Of a DNA stretch of 64,000 nucleotides, positions 18,257 through 27,620 are shown piece after piece. The stretch's first letter is position 1; the number at the start of each line of letters is the position of its first letter. A model generated the notes under the pieces. It was not told the origin of the DNA, made no database searches, and saw nothing but the letters and a program-made list of their open reading frames with translations. The position numbers and the translations under genes are program-made. This stretch comes from an uncultured Acetatifactor sp. (lineage in GTDB: Bacteria > Bacillota > Clostridia > Lachnospirales > Lachnospiraceae), in NCBI GenBank assembly GCA_949840935.1, contig CATKXX010000013.1, forward strand, positions 1 to 64,000, in the 5' to 3' direction.

Positions 18257-19354
18257 ATGAAACTAGGAATCGTCGGCCTGCCCAATGTGGGCAAGAGCAC
18301 ATTGTTTAATTCCCTGACAAAGGCGGGGGCGGAGGCCGCAAACTATCCCTTCTGTACCATCGATCCCAATGTGGGCGTTGTGGCTGTGCCCGATGAAAGG
18401 CTTGAGGCCCTGGGGAAGATGTACCAGTCCAGGAAAGTCACCCCGGCAGTAATCGAATTTGTGGATATTGCGGGACTGGTCAAAGGGGCTTCTAAGGGCG
18501 AGGGCCTTGGGAACCAGTTTCTGAGCAATATCAGGGAGGTTGACGCCATTGTCCATGTCGTGAGATGTTTTGAGGATGCCAATGTGATCCATGTGGACGG
18601 CAGCATAAACCCTCTGAGGGACATTGAGACCATCAATCTGGAGCTGATCTTCGCCGATCTGGAAGTATTGGAAAGACGCTATGCAAAAGTGTCAAAGGCA
18701 GCACGGATGGACAAAACCTACGCTAAGGAGCTGGCGCTGCTGGAGCGCATCCGGGCACATCTGGAGAGTGGCAGGCCGGTAAAGACGCTGGAGACGGAGG
18801 ATGAGGACGAGCTGGCCCTGCTGAAGGAGTACAATCTCCTGACCGGAAAACCTGTGATCTATGCGGCAAATGTGGCGGAGGACGAGCTGGCCGACGATGG
18901 CGCCTCCAATGAATATGTGGGTGAAGTCAGGAAATTTGCGGAAAAGGAAAAGAGCGAGGTGTTCGTGATCTGCGCCCAGATCGAGCAGGAGATTTCAGAG
19001 CTGGACGAGGAGGAGAAGGCCATGTTCCTGGAGGATCTGGGGCTGGCGGAGTCCGGTCTGGAGAAGCTGATCCGGGCCAGCTATTCCCTGCTGGGGCTGA
19101 TGAGCTTCCTGACGGCGGGGGAGGATGAGACAAGGGCGTGGACAATAAAGATCGGGACAAAGGCGCCCCAGGCGGCCGGCAAGATCCACTCTGATTTCGA
19201 GCGGGGCTTTATCAAGGCGGAGGTGGTCAATTATAAAGACCTGCTGGAACAGGGCTCCCTGTCCGCCGCCCGTGAGAAGGGCCTGGTAGGCATGGAAGGC
19301 AAGGACTATGTGGTGCGGGATGGGGATGTGATCCTGTTTCGGTTTAATGTCTGA
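18257..19354 (+). CDS. ychF: YchF/OLA1-type P-loop ATPase
   Basis: Universally conserved Obg-family ATPase that associates with ribosomes and affects the oxidative stress response. P-loop 'GLPNVGKST' at residues 6-14, 'DIAGLVKGASKGEGLGN' G3 region, a coiled-coil insert (about 130-165 and 200-215), and a C-terminal TGS domain ending 'YVVRDGDVILFRFNV'. 365 aa, the normal length. It is followed within 30 bases by lgt. No oddity. Confidence 0.95.
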   Translation: MKLGIVGLPNVGKSTLFNSLTKAGAEAANYPFCTIDPNVGVVAVPDERLEALGKMYQSRKVTPAVIEFVDIAGLVKGASKGEGLGNQFLSNIREVDAIVHVVRCFEDANVIHVDGSINPLRDIETINLELIFADLEVLERRYAKVSKAARMDKTYAKELALLERIRAHLESGRPVKTLETEDEDELALLKEYNLLTGKPVIYAANVAEDELADDGASNEYVGEVRKFAEKEKSEVFVICAQIEQEISELDEEEKAMFLEDLGLAESGLEKLIRASYSLLGLMSFLTAGEDETRAWTIKIGTKAPQAAGKIHSDFERGFIKAEVVNYKDLLEQGSLSAAREKGLVGMEGKDYVVRDGDVILFRFNV

Positions 19355-19379
19355 GCGGCTGTGGCAAAGGAGAGTATTT

Positions 19380-20243
19380 ATGAACGCAGGTGATATTGCT
19401 TTTCCAGGGCTGGGGATCTATCTGGAGGATGTGCCAAGGCATTTTACCGTCTTTGGCTTTGAGATTGCCTTTTATGGGCTGATCATAGGGATCGGTATTA
19501 TTGCCGGGATCCTTACGGCGGCAGTCCTGGCGAAACGGACGGGGCTGGATCCGGAGGTGATATGGGATTTTGCCATCTATGCGGTGATCTTTTCCATTAT
19601 CGGAGCCAGGATTTATTATGTTATCTTCGCGTGGGATTTTTATAAGGATAATCTGTTGGGCATCTTTAACATCCGCAAGGGCGGGCTGGCGATTTACGGC
19701 GGCGTCATTGCCGCATTTATCACTCTTTTCGTCTATGCGGGGCTGAAGAAGCAGAATCCCCTCCGCATAGGGGATGTGGCTGTGCCGGGGCTTATCCTGG
19801 GGCAGGCCATCGGACGTTGGGGCAACTTTATGAACAGAGAGGTCTTCGGCGAGTATTATGACGGATTGTTTTCCATGCAGCTTCCCGTGGAAGCCGTGCG
19901 GGCCAGGGATATCTCGGAGAATATTGCGTCCCATATGCCGGAGGGCGCGAATTATATCCAGGTGCATCCCACATTCCTCTATGAGAGCGTCTGGTGTCTG
20001 GCTGTGCTGGCAGTGATGCTGCTTTATATGAGGCATAAGAAATTTGACGGCGAGATCTGCCTCCTCTACTTTGGCGGATACGGCCTGGGAAGGTTTATCA
20101 TCGAGGGTATCAGGACGGACACCCTGTTCCTTCCCGGAACCACCGTTGCCGTGTCCCAGGTGCTGTCACTTCTGATGGTTCTGTTCGCTGTGGTGACGGA
20201 TGTTATTGTACGGGTGAGGATGAAAGGCAGAAAGGGAGAATAG
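19380..20243 (+). CDS. lgt: Prolipoprotein diacylglyceryl transferase
   Basis: Inner-membrane enzyme that moves diacylglycerol from phosphatidylglycerol to the lipobox cysteine of lipoprotein precursors. Seven hydrophobic segments, the Lgt signature 'GRWGNFMNREVFG' near residue 142, 'HPTFLYES' and 'GRFIIEGIRTD'. The frame is open from 19347, but ATG 19380 follows AAAGGAGAG and gives a standard N terminus 'MNAGDIAFPGLGI'. 287 aa. The terminator at 20354 ends this transcript. Confidence 0.95.
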   Translation: MNAGDIAFPGLGIYLEDVPRHFTVFGFEIAFYGLIIGIGIIAGILTAAVLAKRTGLDPEVIWDFAIYAVIFSIIGARIYYVIFAWDFYKDNLLGIFNIRKGGLAIYGGVIAAFITLFVYAGLKKQNPLRIGDVAVPGLILGQAIGRWGNFMNREVFGEYYDGLFSMQLPVEAVRARDISENIASHMPEGANYIQVHPTFLYESVWCLAVLAVMLLYMRHKKFDGEICLLYFGGYGLGRFIIEGIRTDTLFLPGTTVAVSQVLSLLMVLFAVVTDVIVRVRMKGRKGE

Positions 20244-20353
20244 AGAAGCAGGTGATATTGTTTATAAAAAAATAGAGAATACCTTAAAATTTTTTTAAGG
20301 ACAGATATGGAAAAGAGTTGCCCGTAATCATACCATATCTTGTGGTTTTCACA

Positions 20354-20392
20354 GAAAAAGCGTTCCGCAGATTTTTTGCGGGGCGCTTTTTT
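20354..20392 (+). terminator. Terminator before the division cluster
   Basis: A 15-bp stem (AAAAAGCGTTCCGCA with TGCGGGGCGCTTTTT, two G-U pairs) and a T-run. A smaller CCTTAAAA/TTTTAAGG hairpin lies 54 bases earlier at 20282-20301. Together they fill the spacer between lgt and the mraZ promoter. Confidence 0.85.
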
Positions 20393-20410
20393 GAATGCCG
20401 TGCGTCAAAA

Positions 20411-20438
20411 TTGAGGGTTGTAAAAATCCGGTTAATAT
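20411..20438 (+). promoter_or_regulatory. Promoter of the mraZ-ftsZ cluster
   Basis: TTGAGG (20411-20416), a 16-base spacer and TAATAT (20433-20438) about 115 bases before mraZ. The spacer contains TTGTAAAAAT, also present in the spacers of the tad and LysM-gene promoters. Confidence 0.5.
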
Positions 20439-20454
20439 ATTAAAATCAATCATA

Positions 20455-20510
20455 CAGTGGGATGAAGATGGCAACAAAACCCAAAAAGTGGGATGTAGTG
20501 CCATGGGATA
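20455..20510 (+). promoter_or_regulatory. MraZ-box-like direct repeats
   Basis: AGTGGGATG occurs twice (from 20456 and from 20487), each followed ten bases later by a degraded AGATGG or AGTGCC half-copy, and a further ATGGGAT ends the array. MraZ autoregulates by binding AGTGG-type direct repeats spaced ten bases apart upstream of its own gene, so this is the likely operator. Spacing is imperfect. Confidence 0.5.
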
Positions 20511-20554
20511 AGACGCTGCGTACGGCAGCCCCGCTCTGACTGGTGGTGATTGCT

Positions 20555-20986
20555 ATGTTCATGGGCAGATACAATCATACAATTGATCCGAAAGGCAGGT
20601 TAAGCATCCCTTCAAAGTATCGTGAAATCCTGGGTGATGAATTTGTGGTTTCCAGAGGGATGGACGGCTGTCTGTTTGTGTATGCGAATGATGATTGGAA
20701 AGCCTTTGAGGAAAAGCTGGTATCACTGCCGCTGATCAACCAGGAGGCGAGGCAGTTTGCGAGATACTTTCTGTCGGGGGCACAGTATGTCACCGTGGAC
20801 AAGCAGGGACGCATTCTGATGCCCCAGGATCTGAGGGATTTTGCAGGCCTGGAGAAGGATGTGGTTCTCGCCGGGATGGGAGGGCGCATCGAGATCTGGA
20901 GCCTCGAAAAGTGGAATGCCAACAGTGAACAGGTGGATATCAACAAGATATCCGAGGGGATGATCAGCCTCGGGCTTACGATATAA
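20555..20986 (+). CDS. mraZ: Transcriptional regulator MraZ
   Basis: Ring-forming AbrB-fold repressor of the division and cell-wall cluster. Two SpoVT/AbrB-like halves are visible: 'GRYNHTIDPKGRLSIPSKYRE' at the N terminus and 'YVTVDKQGRILMPQDLR' at residues 84-100. 143 aa. ATG 20555 is preceded by GGTGG and gives the standard 'MFMGRYNHTID' opening; the frame is open to a GTG at 20543. First gene of the dcw cluster; the AGTGGG repeats upstream are its probable binding site. Confidence 0.94.
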   Translation: MFMGRYNHTIDPKGRLSIPSKYREILGDEFVVSRGMDGCLFVYANDDWKAFEEKLVSLPLINQEARQFARYFLSGAQYVTVDKQGRILMPQDLRDFAGLEKDVVLAGMGGRIEIWSLEKWNANSEQVDINKISEGMISLGLTI

Positions 20987-21045
20987 AACACCTGTTATGA
21001 TAAGGCCAACGGCTAAAAAACCGTATGAGAAAGGGAGTCTTCGGT

Positions 21046-21981
21046 ATGGAATTCAGTCATTATTCCGTGCTTCTGGCGGAAACTATTGAACAGCTTCATG
21101 TCCGGCCCGAAGGCACCTATGTGGACGGTACATTGGGCGGCGGAGGACATGCATATGAGGTGTGCAGACGGCTTACCACCGGCCATTTCTTCGGAATCGA
21201 CCAGGATGCCTCGGCCATGGAGGCTGCGGGAAAACGTTTGGAACCTTTCGGGAATAAAGTGACTCTGATAAGGGATAACTACTGTAATTTAAAACCCGTC
21301 CTGGCAGGGAGAGGGGTTACGGGAGTGGACGGCATCGTCCTCGACCTGGGCGTATCCTCCTACCAGTTTGACGAATCGGAGAGAGGCTTTTCCTATCGTT
21401 TCGACGCTCCACTGGACATGCGTATGGACCGCAGGCAGAGGATTACGGCGAGGGATATCGTGAATGGATATTCCGAGAGTGATTTGATCCGGATCCTTCG
21501 GGATTACGGCGAGGAGCGCTTTGCCCAAAATATTGCCAGGAACATCGTGCGGGCGCGGGCGGTGAAGCCTGTGGAAACTACCTTTGAGCTGAACGAGCTT
21601 ATTAAGGCGGCCATCCCCGCCAGGATGAGAAGGGACGGGCATCCCTCCAGGCAGACTTTCCAGGCTGTCAGGATCGAGTGTAACAGGGAGCTGGAGGTTC
21701 TGAGCGCTTCGCTGGACGATTTTATTGAGCTGTTGAACCCGGGAGGAAGGCTGTGCATCATTACCTTTCATTCCCTGGAGGACAGGATCGTCAAGACGAT
21801 TTTTAAGAAAAATGAGAATCCATGTACCTGCCCGCCGGAATTCCCGGTCTGTGTATGTGGAAAAGTACCAAAGGGAAGAGTGGTGACAAGAAAACCGATT
21901 TTACCAGGAGAAAAGGAGCTGGCGGAGAACAGCCGCTCCAGGAGTGCCAGGCTTCGTGTGTTTGAAGCAGGAGGCAATTAA
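21046..21981 (+). CDS. rsmH: 16S rRNA m4C1402 methyltransferase RsmH (MraW)
   Basis: Methylates N4 of C1402 in the 30S P site. The SAM-binding motif '[11 protein letters not shown]', the '[20 protein letters not shown]' region, and the C-terminal '[13 protein letters not shown]' and '[11 protein letters not shown]' blocks are all present. 311 aa. ATG 21046 follows GGGAG; the open frame reaches ATG 21025 but without a ribosome site. The Cys-rich loop '[13 protein letters not shown]' is normal for Firmicute RsmH. Follows mraZ as in most bacteria. Confidence 0.95.
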   Translation: MEFSHYSVLLAETIEQLHVRPEGTYVDGTLGGGGHAYEVCRRLTTGHFFGIDQDASAMEAAGKRLEPFGNKVTLIRDNYCNLKPVLAGRGVTGVDGIVLDLGVSSYQFDESERGFSYRFDAPLDMRMDRRQRITARDIVNGYSESDLIRILRDYGEERFAQNIARNIVRARAVKPVETTFELNELIKAAIPARMRRDGHPSRQTFQAVRIECNRELEVLSASLDDFIELLNPGGRLCIITFHSLEDRIVKTIFKKNENPCTCPPEFPVCVCGKVPKGRVVTRKPILPGEKELAENSRSRSARLRVFEAGGN

Positions 21982-22001
21982 ACAGAAAGCAGGACAACAA
22001 C

Positions 22002-22562
22002 ATGGGCCATACTGGAAATCACAGCACGAGAGGTTCATACGGACAGAGGACAGGCATACCTGCCGGCGGGAGCCGCAGCGGATATGTGTATGGAAATACG
22101 GCACGCAAAACTGAATATGGAAATGCCGCCCGCAGGCCGGAGTACACAGGTGCGGTGCGGGGGACAGAGCTCCAGAGACAGCTGCAGGAACCGCCCAGGA
22201 AGCCGGTTCAGAATGAAGTGCGCAAGAACCGTGAGAAGGCACACCATATGAGCATGGGATATGTGATGTTCCTGGCGGCGGCACTGATCGCGGCGGCGCT
22301 GATCCTGGTAAATTATGTACAGCTCCAGGCGGAGCTGACCAACCTGACAAAGCTGAACGCGACAAAGCTGAGTGAACTCAGCAACCTGAAGCAGGCCAAT
22401 GATGAGGCGTATAACCGCGTCCTGAACAGCATCGACCTGGAGGAAGTAAAGAGGATCGCCATAGGGGAGCTTGGTATGGTGTATGCGCAGGAGGGCCAGA
22501 TCTATAACTACAGCAGTGAGGGAAACGACTATATGCGCAAGATCACGGAAGGTGCGAACTAG
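22002..22562 (+). CDS. ftsL: FtsL-like division protein
   Basis: A bitopic membrane protein at the FtsL position of the cluster. Residues 1-80 are a long basic, Gly/Tyr/Arg-rich cytoplasmic tail, residues 86-106 a transmembrane helix, and residues 107-165 a leucine-zipper-like coiled coil ('LQAELTNLTKLNATKLSELSNLK'-type heptads) followed by 'IGELGMVYA', the usual FtsL/DivIC ending. It should form the DivIB-DivIC-FtsL complex that activates septal PBP/FtsW. The cytoplasmic tail is much longer than in E. coli or B. subtilis FtsL. The identification rests on topology and position. Confidence 0.8.
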   Translation: MGHTGNHSTRGSYGQRTGIPAGGSRSGYVYGNTARKTEYGNAARRPEYTGAVRGTELQRQLQEPPRKPVQNEVRKNREKAHHMSMGYVMFLAAALIAAALILVNYVQLQAELTNLTKLNATKLSELSNLKQANDEAYNRVLNSIDLEEVKRIAIGELGMVYAQEGQIYNYSSEGNDYMRKITEGAN

Positions 22563-22571
22563 AGGTGCGGA

Positions 22572-24830
22572 GTGAAGAACAGGGATAAAATCAAATTTTC
22601 AATTAAAATGCAAAAGAAGCTGGTAGTATTGTTTGCTTTCGTACTGCTGGCTTTTGCCTGTTTAAGTGTGAGGCTGGTGCTGATTGCCAAGGAAAACGGC
22701 ACCCAGTACCAGAAACAGATCCTTTCGCAGCAGAGATACGATTCTACCATCATCCCCTACCGGAGGGGCGATATCGTGGATTCCAGGGGGACGGTTCTCG
22801 CCACCAGCGAGAAGGTCTATAATCTGGTGATAGACGCTAAGGTAATGAATACGGAGCTGAACGGCAAGAAGCCGTACCTGGAGCCTACGCTGAAGGCACT
22901 GGAGCAGTATTTTGACCTGGATATGCAGGAGATCAGGGAGTATGTCACCACCAATACGACCTCCTCCTGGTATGTGCCCCTGAAGCAGCTGACCTATGAG
23001 GAAATCAGCGGTTTCCAGGAGGCGCTGGTCCCGAAGGAGGAGGAGACCAAGGAGGAGGCGCAGAACAGGCGCAATATCCAGGGCGTCTGGTTCGAGGAGG
23101 AATACAGGAGAGTGTATCCTTACGGTTCCCTGGCGGCGGACATGATCGGCTTTACCACCTCGGACGGGCAGGGCAAGTACGGCCTGGAGGAGTATTATGA
23201 TTCTGTGCTGTGCGGCGTCAACGGCAGGGAGTACGGATATCTGAATGACGACCTGAACCTGGAGCGTACCATCCAGCCGCCTATGGACGGATATACCCTG
23301 CATACCACCTCGAATGCCAATGTACAGATGATCGTGGAGAAATATCTGAAGAAATTCAACGATGAGCACAAGGACGAATTTGTGCAGGGGGCAAACGGGG
23401 CCCAGAATATCGGCTGTATCATGATGAGGGTGAATACGGGGGAGATCATTGCCATGGCAAGCTATCCCACCTACGACCTGAATGATACCAGGAATACCTC
23501 CAATCTCATCGGTTCCATGGAGGTGGAGCAGATCACCAACGCCAACGGCTATTTTGAAATCCACAAGACAGGGAATTATATCAGCGAGGCCAGGCTGGCG
23601 GAGATGGACAGCGACCAGATTTACCTGAACCTGAACAACCTCTGGAAGAATTACTGCATCACCAACACCTATGAGCCCGGTTCCACAGCGAAGCCCTTTA
23701 CTGTGGCAGCGGCACTTGAGACAGCGGTGATCTCGCCCAACGCTACCTTTGAATGTACCAGGTACATGGAGATAGGGGGGCATAAGATCCGATGCCATAA
23801 CAATTATGACGGGACAGTGACTTTGGAACAGGCGGTGGCCAAATCCTGTAATGTGGCCATGATGAAGATTGCTCAGGTGCTTGGAAAGGAATTGTTTACA
23901 GAATATCAACAGATATTTAATTTTGGCCTAAAGACCAATGTAGACCTGGCGGGGGAAGCGCGTACGGCGAGCCTGATCTATACGGCGGATCAGATGGGCC
24001 CGGCAGACCTGGCCACCAATTCCTTCGGCCAGAATTTCAATGTGACCATGATACAGATGATAACCGGCTTCTGCGCCCTGATCAATGGGGGCTATTATTA
24101 TGAGCCCCATGCAGTGGACAAGATCACGAATTCCAACGGTGCCACTGTGGCCAATATTGAGCCCAGGGTGTTAAAGCAGGTCATCTCCGAATCTACCTCC
24201 GAGCTGATACGGCAATACTGCATAGCGGTAGTCAGGGACGGCACCGGCCATACGGCACGTCCCGCGGGCTATATGATCGGCGGGAAGACCGGGACGGCGG
24301 AGACTATTGATGAAAACACTCATCTCCGCTCCGAGACGGAGCATGTGGTTTCCTTCATAGGCTTTGCCCCTGCCGATGATCCCCAGATCGCAATCTATGT
24401 GGTGGTGGACAGGCCCAATGTGTCCCATCAGGGCGACGCCAAGTATGCCACGGAGATTGTGAGGAATATTCTGACAGAGGCGCTGCCCTACCTGAATATC
24501 TTTATGACGGAGGCGTTGTCCGAGGAGGAGATTGCGGAGCTGGACGCACTGCAGCTGGAGATTACCACCCAGTATACACAGAAACCGGAGGACGAGGCCC
24601 TGGAGGAGGAAGACCCCGGGGATGACGAGAGCAAATATCTGAACCCCGACGGCACCCGTCCTGCCTGGATGGACTTTCCCATTGACCCTGCCACAGGCTA
24701 CCGGGTCGATCCTGCCACCGGGGATAAGTATGACGCCAAAGCGGGCTTCCTGGTGGAGGGCGGGAGCAGTTCCGTCTTTGACCCCGATATGCCGGTGAAC
24801 AATAACCTGGTATACCCTCAGACGGAATAA
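22572..24830 (+). CDS. Class B penicillin-binding protein (FtsI/PBP2B-like)
   Basis: Septal D,D-transpeptidase. N-terminal transmembrane helix (residues 14-34), dimerisation domain, then the transpeptidase domain with Ser371-x-x-Lys374 ('GSTAK'), Ser425-Cys-Asn and Lys572-Thr-Gly ('GGKTGTAE'). After the catalytic domain comes an acidic tail of about 100 residues, rich in Glu/Asp/Pro, in place of PASTA domains. 752 aa. GTG 22572 is nine bases after ftsL and follows GAGGTG. Most likely the vegetative FtsI partner of FtsW. Confidence 0.92.
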   Translation: MKNRDKIKFSIKMQKKLVVLFAFVLLAFACLSVRLVLIAKENGTQYQKQILSQQRYDSTIIPYRRGDIVDSRGTVLATSEKVYNLVIDAKVMNTELNGKKPYLEPTLKALEQYFDLDMQEIREYVTTNTTSSWYVPLKQLTYEEISGFQEALVPKEEETKEEAQNRRNIQGVWFEEEYRRVYPYGSLAADMIGFTTSDGQGKYGLEEYYDSVLCGVNGREYGYLNDDLNLERTIQPPMDGYTLHTTSNANVQMIVEKYLKKFNDEHKDEFVQGANGAQNIGCIMMRVNTGEIIAMASYPTYDLNDTRNTSNLIGSMEVEQITNANGYFEIHKTGNYISEARLAEMDSDQIYLNLNNLWKNYCITNTYEPGSTAKPFTVAAALETAVISPNATFECTRYMEIGGHKIRCHNNYDGTVTLEQAVAKSCNVAMMKIAQVLGKELFTEYQQIFNFGLKTNVDLAGEARTASLIYTADQMGPADLATNSFGQNFNVTMIQMITGFCALINGGYYYEPHAVDKITNSNGATVANIEPRVLKQVISESTSELIRQYCIAVVRDGTGHTARPAGYMIGGKTGTAETIDENTHLRSETEHVVSFIGFAPADDPQIAIYVVVDRPNVSHQGDAKYATEIVRNILTEALPYLNIFMTEALSEEEIAELDALQLEITTQYTQKPEDEALEEEDPGDDESKYLNPDGTRPAWMDFPIDPATGYRVDPATGDKYDAKAGFLVEGGSSSVFDPDMPVNNNLVYPQTE

Positions 24831-24891
24831 AAGAGGCATAACCTGGAGGAAGGCTGAATAAAGTATAGTAATCCTTTTTCTGAGGTCATGC

Positions 24892-26628
24892 ATGTTATCC
24901 GATAATAATAAAATATTTCACCGGAAGAAGATCCTTGTGATCTTTCTGGGCTGCGTGGCGCTGCTGCTCTTTCTGTTTGGCAGGCTGGTCTATCTTATGA
25001 TCTGGCGGGCAGAGCATTATTCGCAGCTTGCCACGGAGCTCCACGAGCGGGAGCGAAGCATCAAGGCTGCCAGAGGGCGGATACTGGACTGTAATGGGAC
25101 GGTTCTGGCGGATAATAAGACTGTCTGCACCATCTCCGTCATACATAATCAGATTGAGGATCCGGAGGAGATCATCCGCATCCTGTGCGAAGAATTGGAG
25201 CTGTCCGAGGAATATGTCAGGCAGCGGGTGGAGAAATATTCCTCCATGGAACGCATTAAGAGTAATGTGGATAAGTCCATTGGCGACAGAATCAGGGAGT
25301 ACGATCTTGCGGGTGTCAAGGTAGATGAGGATTATAAGCGATATTACCCTTATAATGAGCTGGCCAGCAAGGTTCTCGGCTTTACCGGAGGGGATAACCA
25401 GGGAATCATAGGGCTGGAGGTGATCTATGAGGAATATCTGCAGGGGGAGCCGGGAAAAATCCTCACCATGACGGACGCCAAGGGTATCGAGGTGGAGGCT
25501 GCGGGAGAACGGCGCATTGAGCCGGTCAACGGCAGAGACCTGTGTATCAGCATGGATCTGAACATCCAGACTTATGCCACCCAGCTTGCCGCTCAGGCTT
25601 GCGCTACCAAACAGGCGGACAGCGTTTCCATCATTGTGATGAACCCGAAGAACGGCGAAATCCAGGCCATGGTCAACGTGCCGGAATTTAATCTGAACGA
25701 TCCCTATGCCCTGCCGGAGGGGACGCCGGAGACGCTCAGCGCGGAGGAAAAGCAGGATCTGCTCAACGGTATCTGGAGGAACGGATGTATTAACGATACC
25801 TATGAGCCCGGCTCCACTTTCAAGATCATCACTGCTGCTGCGGGCCTGGAGGCGGGTGCGGTGACAAAGGAGAGTACTTTTAACTGTCCCGGCTTTATCG
25901 TGGTGGATGACAGGAAGATACGCTGTCATAAGACTGCGGGGCATGGCACCCAGGATTTCACCCATGCCATGATGAATTCCTGCAATCCCGCGCTGATCAC
26001 CCTGGGGCTGCGCCTGGGACTGGATTCCTATTATGATTACTTTGAGAGATTCGGTCTGAAGACAAGAACGGGTATCGACCTTCCCGGTGAGGCGGGCACC
26101 ATTATGCACCAGAAGGAAAATATGGGGAATGTGGAGCTGGCCACCGTCTCCTTTGGCCAGTCCTTCCAGATCACGCCTATACAGCTGCTCACCACAGCGT
26201 CCTCCATCATAAACGGCGGGAACCGCATCACGCCGCACTTTGGGGTAAAAGCCCTGGACGGGGAGGGAAATGTGGTGGAGACCTTTGACTATCCCATCAA
26301 GACAGGGATTGTGTCGGAGAAGACCAGTGAGACCATGCGGGAAATCCTGGAGATGGTGGTGTCGGAGGGCTCCGGGAAGAACGGCGCAGTGGAGGGCTTC
26401 CGGATCGGAGGAAAGACGGCTACCAGCCAGACCCTTCCCAGGGGGAGCGGGCGTTATATTGCGTCCTTCGTGGCTTTTGCGCCGGCGGATGACCCTCAGG
26501 TCATAGCCATAGCAATCATCAATAATCCCCAGGGAACTTATTATGGCGGACAGGTGGCCGCCCCGATCCTGCGTCAGCTGTTTGAAAATATTCTACCGTA
26601 TATGGGAATCATGGAGAATGATCAATGA
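24892..26628 (+). CDS. Class B penicillin-binding protein, SpoVD-like
   Basis: Second class B transpeptidase in the cluster, 578 aa. Transmembrane helix at residues 13-35, dimerisation domain, catalytic Ser308-x-x-Lys311 ('GSTFK') and Ser363-Cys-Asn. The third motif, normally Lys-Thr-Gly, reads Lys508-Thr509-Ala510 ('GGKTATSQ'). There is no PASTA domain and no acidic tail. In Bacillus the second PBP of this cluster is SpoVD, for spore cortex; position suggests the same here, but the lack of PASTA makes this a guess. ATG 24892 follows TGAGGT. The stop overlaps mraY (ATGA). Confidence 0.87.
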   Translation: MLSDNNKIFHRKKILVIFLGCVALLLFLFGRLVYLMIWRAEHYSQLATELHERERSIKAARGRILDCNGTVLADNKTVCTISVIHNQIEDPEEIIRILCEELELSEEYVRQRVEKYSSMERIKSNVDKSIGDRIREYDLAGVKVDEDYKRYYPYNELASKVLGFTGGDNQGIIGLEVIYEEYLQGEPGKILTMTDAKGIEVEAAGERRIEPVNGRDLCISMDLNIQTYATQLAAQACATKQADSVSIIVMNPKNGEIQAMVNVPEFNLNDPYALPEGTPETLSAEEKQDLLNGIWRNGCINDTYEPGSTFKIITAAAGLEAGAVTKESTFNCPGFIVVDDRKIRCHKTAGHGTQDFTHAMMNSCNPALITLGLRLGLDSYYDYFERFGLKTRTGIDLPGEAGTIMHQKENMGNVELATVSFGQSFQITPIQLLTTASSIINGGNRITPHFGVKALDGEGNVVETFDYPIKTGIVSEKTSETMREILEMVVSEGSGKNGAVEGFRIGGKTATSQTLPRGSGRYIASFVAFAPADDPQVIAIAIINNPQGTYYGGQVAAPILRQLFENILPYMGIMENDQ

Positions 26629-27581
26629 GAAATGTTAGCGTATTGGCAGCTTCCATATCCTTTATCCTCAGTGCGGTGCTCGGCCCCGTGATCATCCCCT
26701 TTCTGAGGAGCATTAAATGCGGGCAGACCGTGAGGGAGGACGGCCCTTCCACCCATCTGGGGAAAACAGGGACGCCTACCATGGGAGGAATACTGATCCT
26801 GGCCAGCGTAGTCGTTACCACACTGCTGTTTTTGGAGGAATATCCCCATACGGCGCCCATCCTGTTCCTCACTGTGGGCTTCGGGATGATCGGTTTCCTG
26901 GACGATTACATAAAGGTGGTATGCAGGCGTTCCATGGGCCTGCGGGCATGGCAGAAGCTCCTGGGCCAGCTGGTGGTGACGGCGGGATTTGCATATTTCC
27001 TGCTGCATTATACGGATGTCAGTCTTGCCATGAGGATTCCCTTCCTGCCGGGACAGTATCTGGATTTTGGGTCATGGAACCTGCCCATCCTGTTCTTTAT
27101 CGTGCTGGGGACGGCAAACGGCACGAACTTTACGGACGGCCTGGACGGACTGGCGGGAAGCGTGACCGTCATGGTGGCAGTCTTTTTCACGGTGGTCGCT
27201 GTGGGAAGCAGGAGCGGCATCGAGCCGGTGACCTGTGCCGTGGCCGGGGCCCTGCTGGGCTTTTTGCTGTTCAATGCCCATCCGGCGGCAGTTTTCATGG
27301 GGGATACCGGCTCGCTGGCACTGGGAGGCTTTGTGGCGGCCTGCGCGTATATGATGCAGATGCCGCTGTATATAGCGATTGTGGGGATCGTTTATCTGGC
27401 GGAGGTGGTCTCCGTTATCCTGCAGGTGCTCTGGTTTAAGATCAGCGGCGGAAAGAGGCTCTTTCGCATGGCGCCCCTCCACCATCACTTTGAGCTGGGG
27501 GGCTGGCCGGAGACGAGGATCACAGCGGCATTCACCATTGTCACGGCCCTCATGTGCCTGATAGGGCTGATGGGACTGTGA
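26625..27581 (+). CDS. mraY: Phospho-MurNAc-pentapeptide transferase MraY
   Basis: Integral membrane enzyme making lipid I from UDP-MurNAc-pentapeptide and undecaprenyl phosphate. About ten hydrophobic segments; the catalytic Asp pair in 'GFLDDYIKV', the 'NGTNFTDGLDGLAGS' loop, 'FMGDTGSLALGG' and the His motif 'APLHHHFELGG'. 318 aa. The start codon overlaps the preceding stop as ATGA, a translational coupling signal. Confidence 0.96.
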   Translation: MRNVSVLAASISFILSAVLGPVIIPFLRSIKCGQTVREDGPSTHLGKTGTPTMGGILILASVVVTTLLFLEEYPHTAPILFLTVGFGMIGFLDDYIKVVCRRSMGLRAWQKLLGQLVVTAGFAYFLLHYTDVSLAMRIPFLPGQYLDFGSWNLPILFFIVLGTANGTNFTDGLDGLAGSVTVMVAVFFTVVAVGSRSGIEPVTCAVAGALLGFLLFNAHPAAVFMGDTGSLALGGFVAACAYMMQMPLYIAIVGIVYLAEVVSVILQVLWFKISGGKRLFRMAPLHHHFELGGWPETRITAAFTIVTALMCLIGLMGL

Positions 27582-27620
27582 TACCGTTACATTATTATAT
27601 AAGGAAGAAACGCAACAGGA

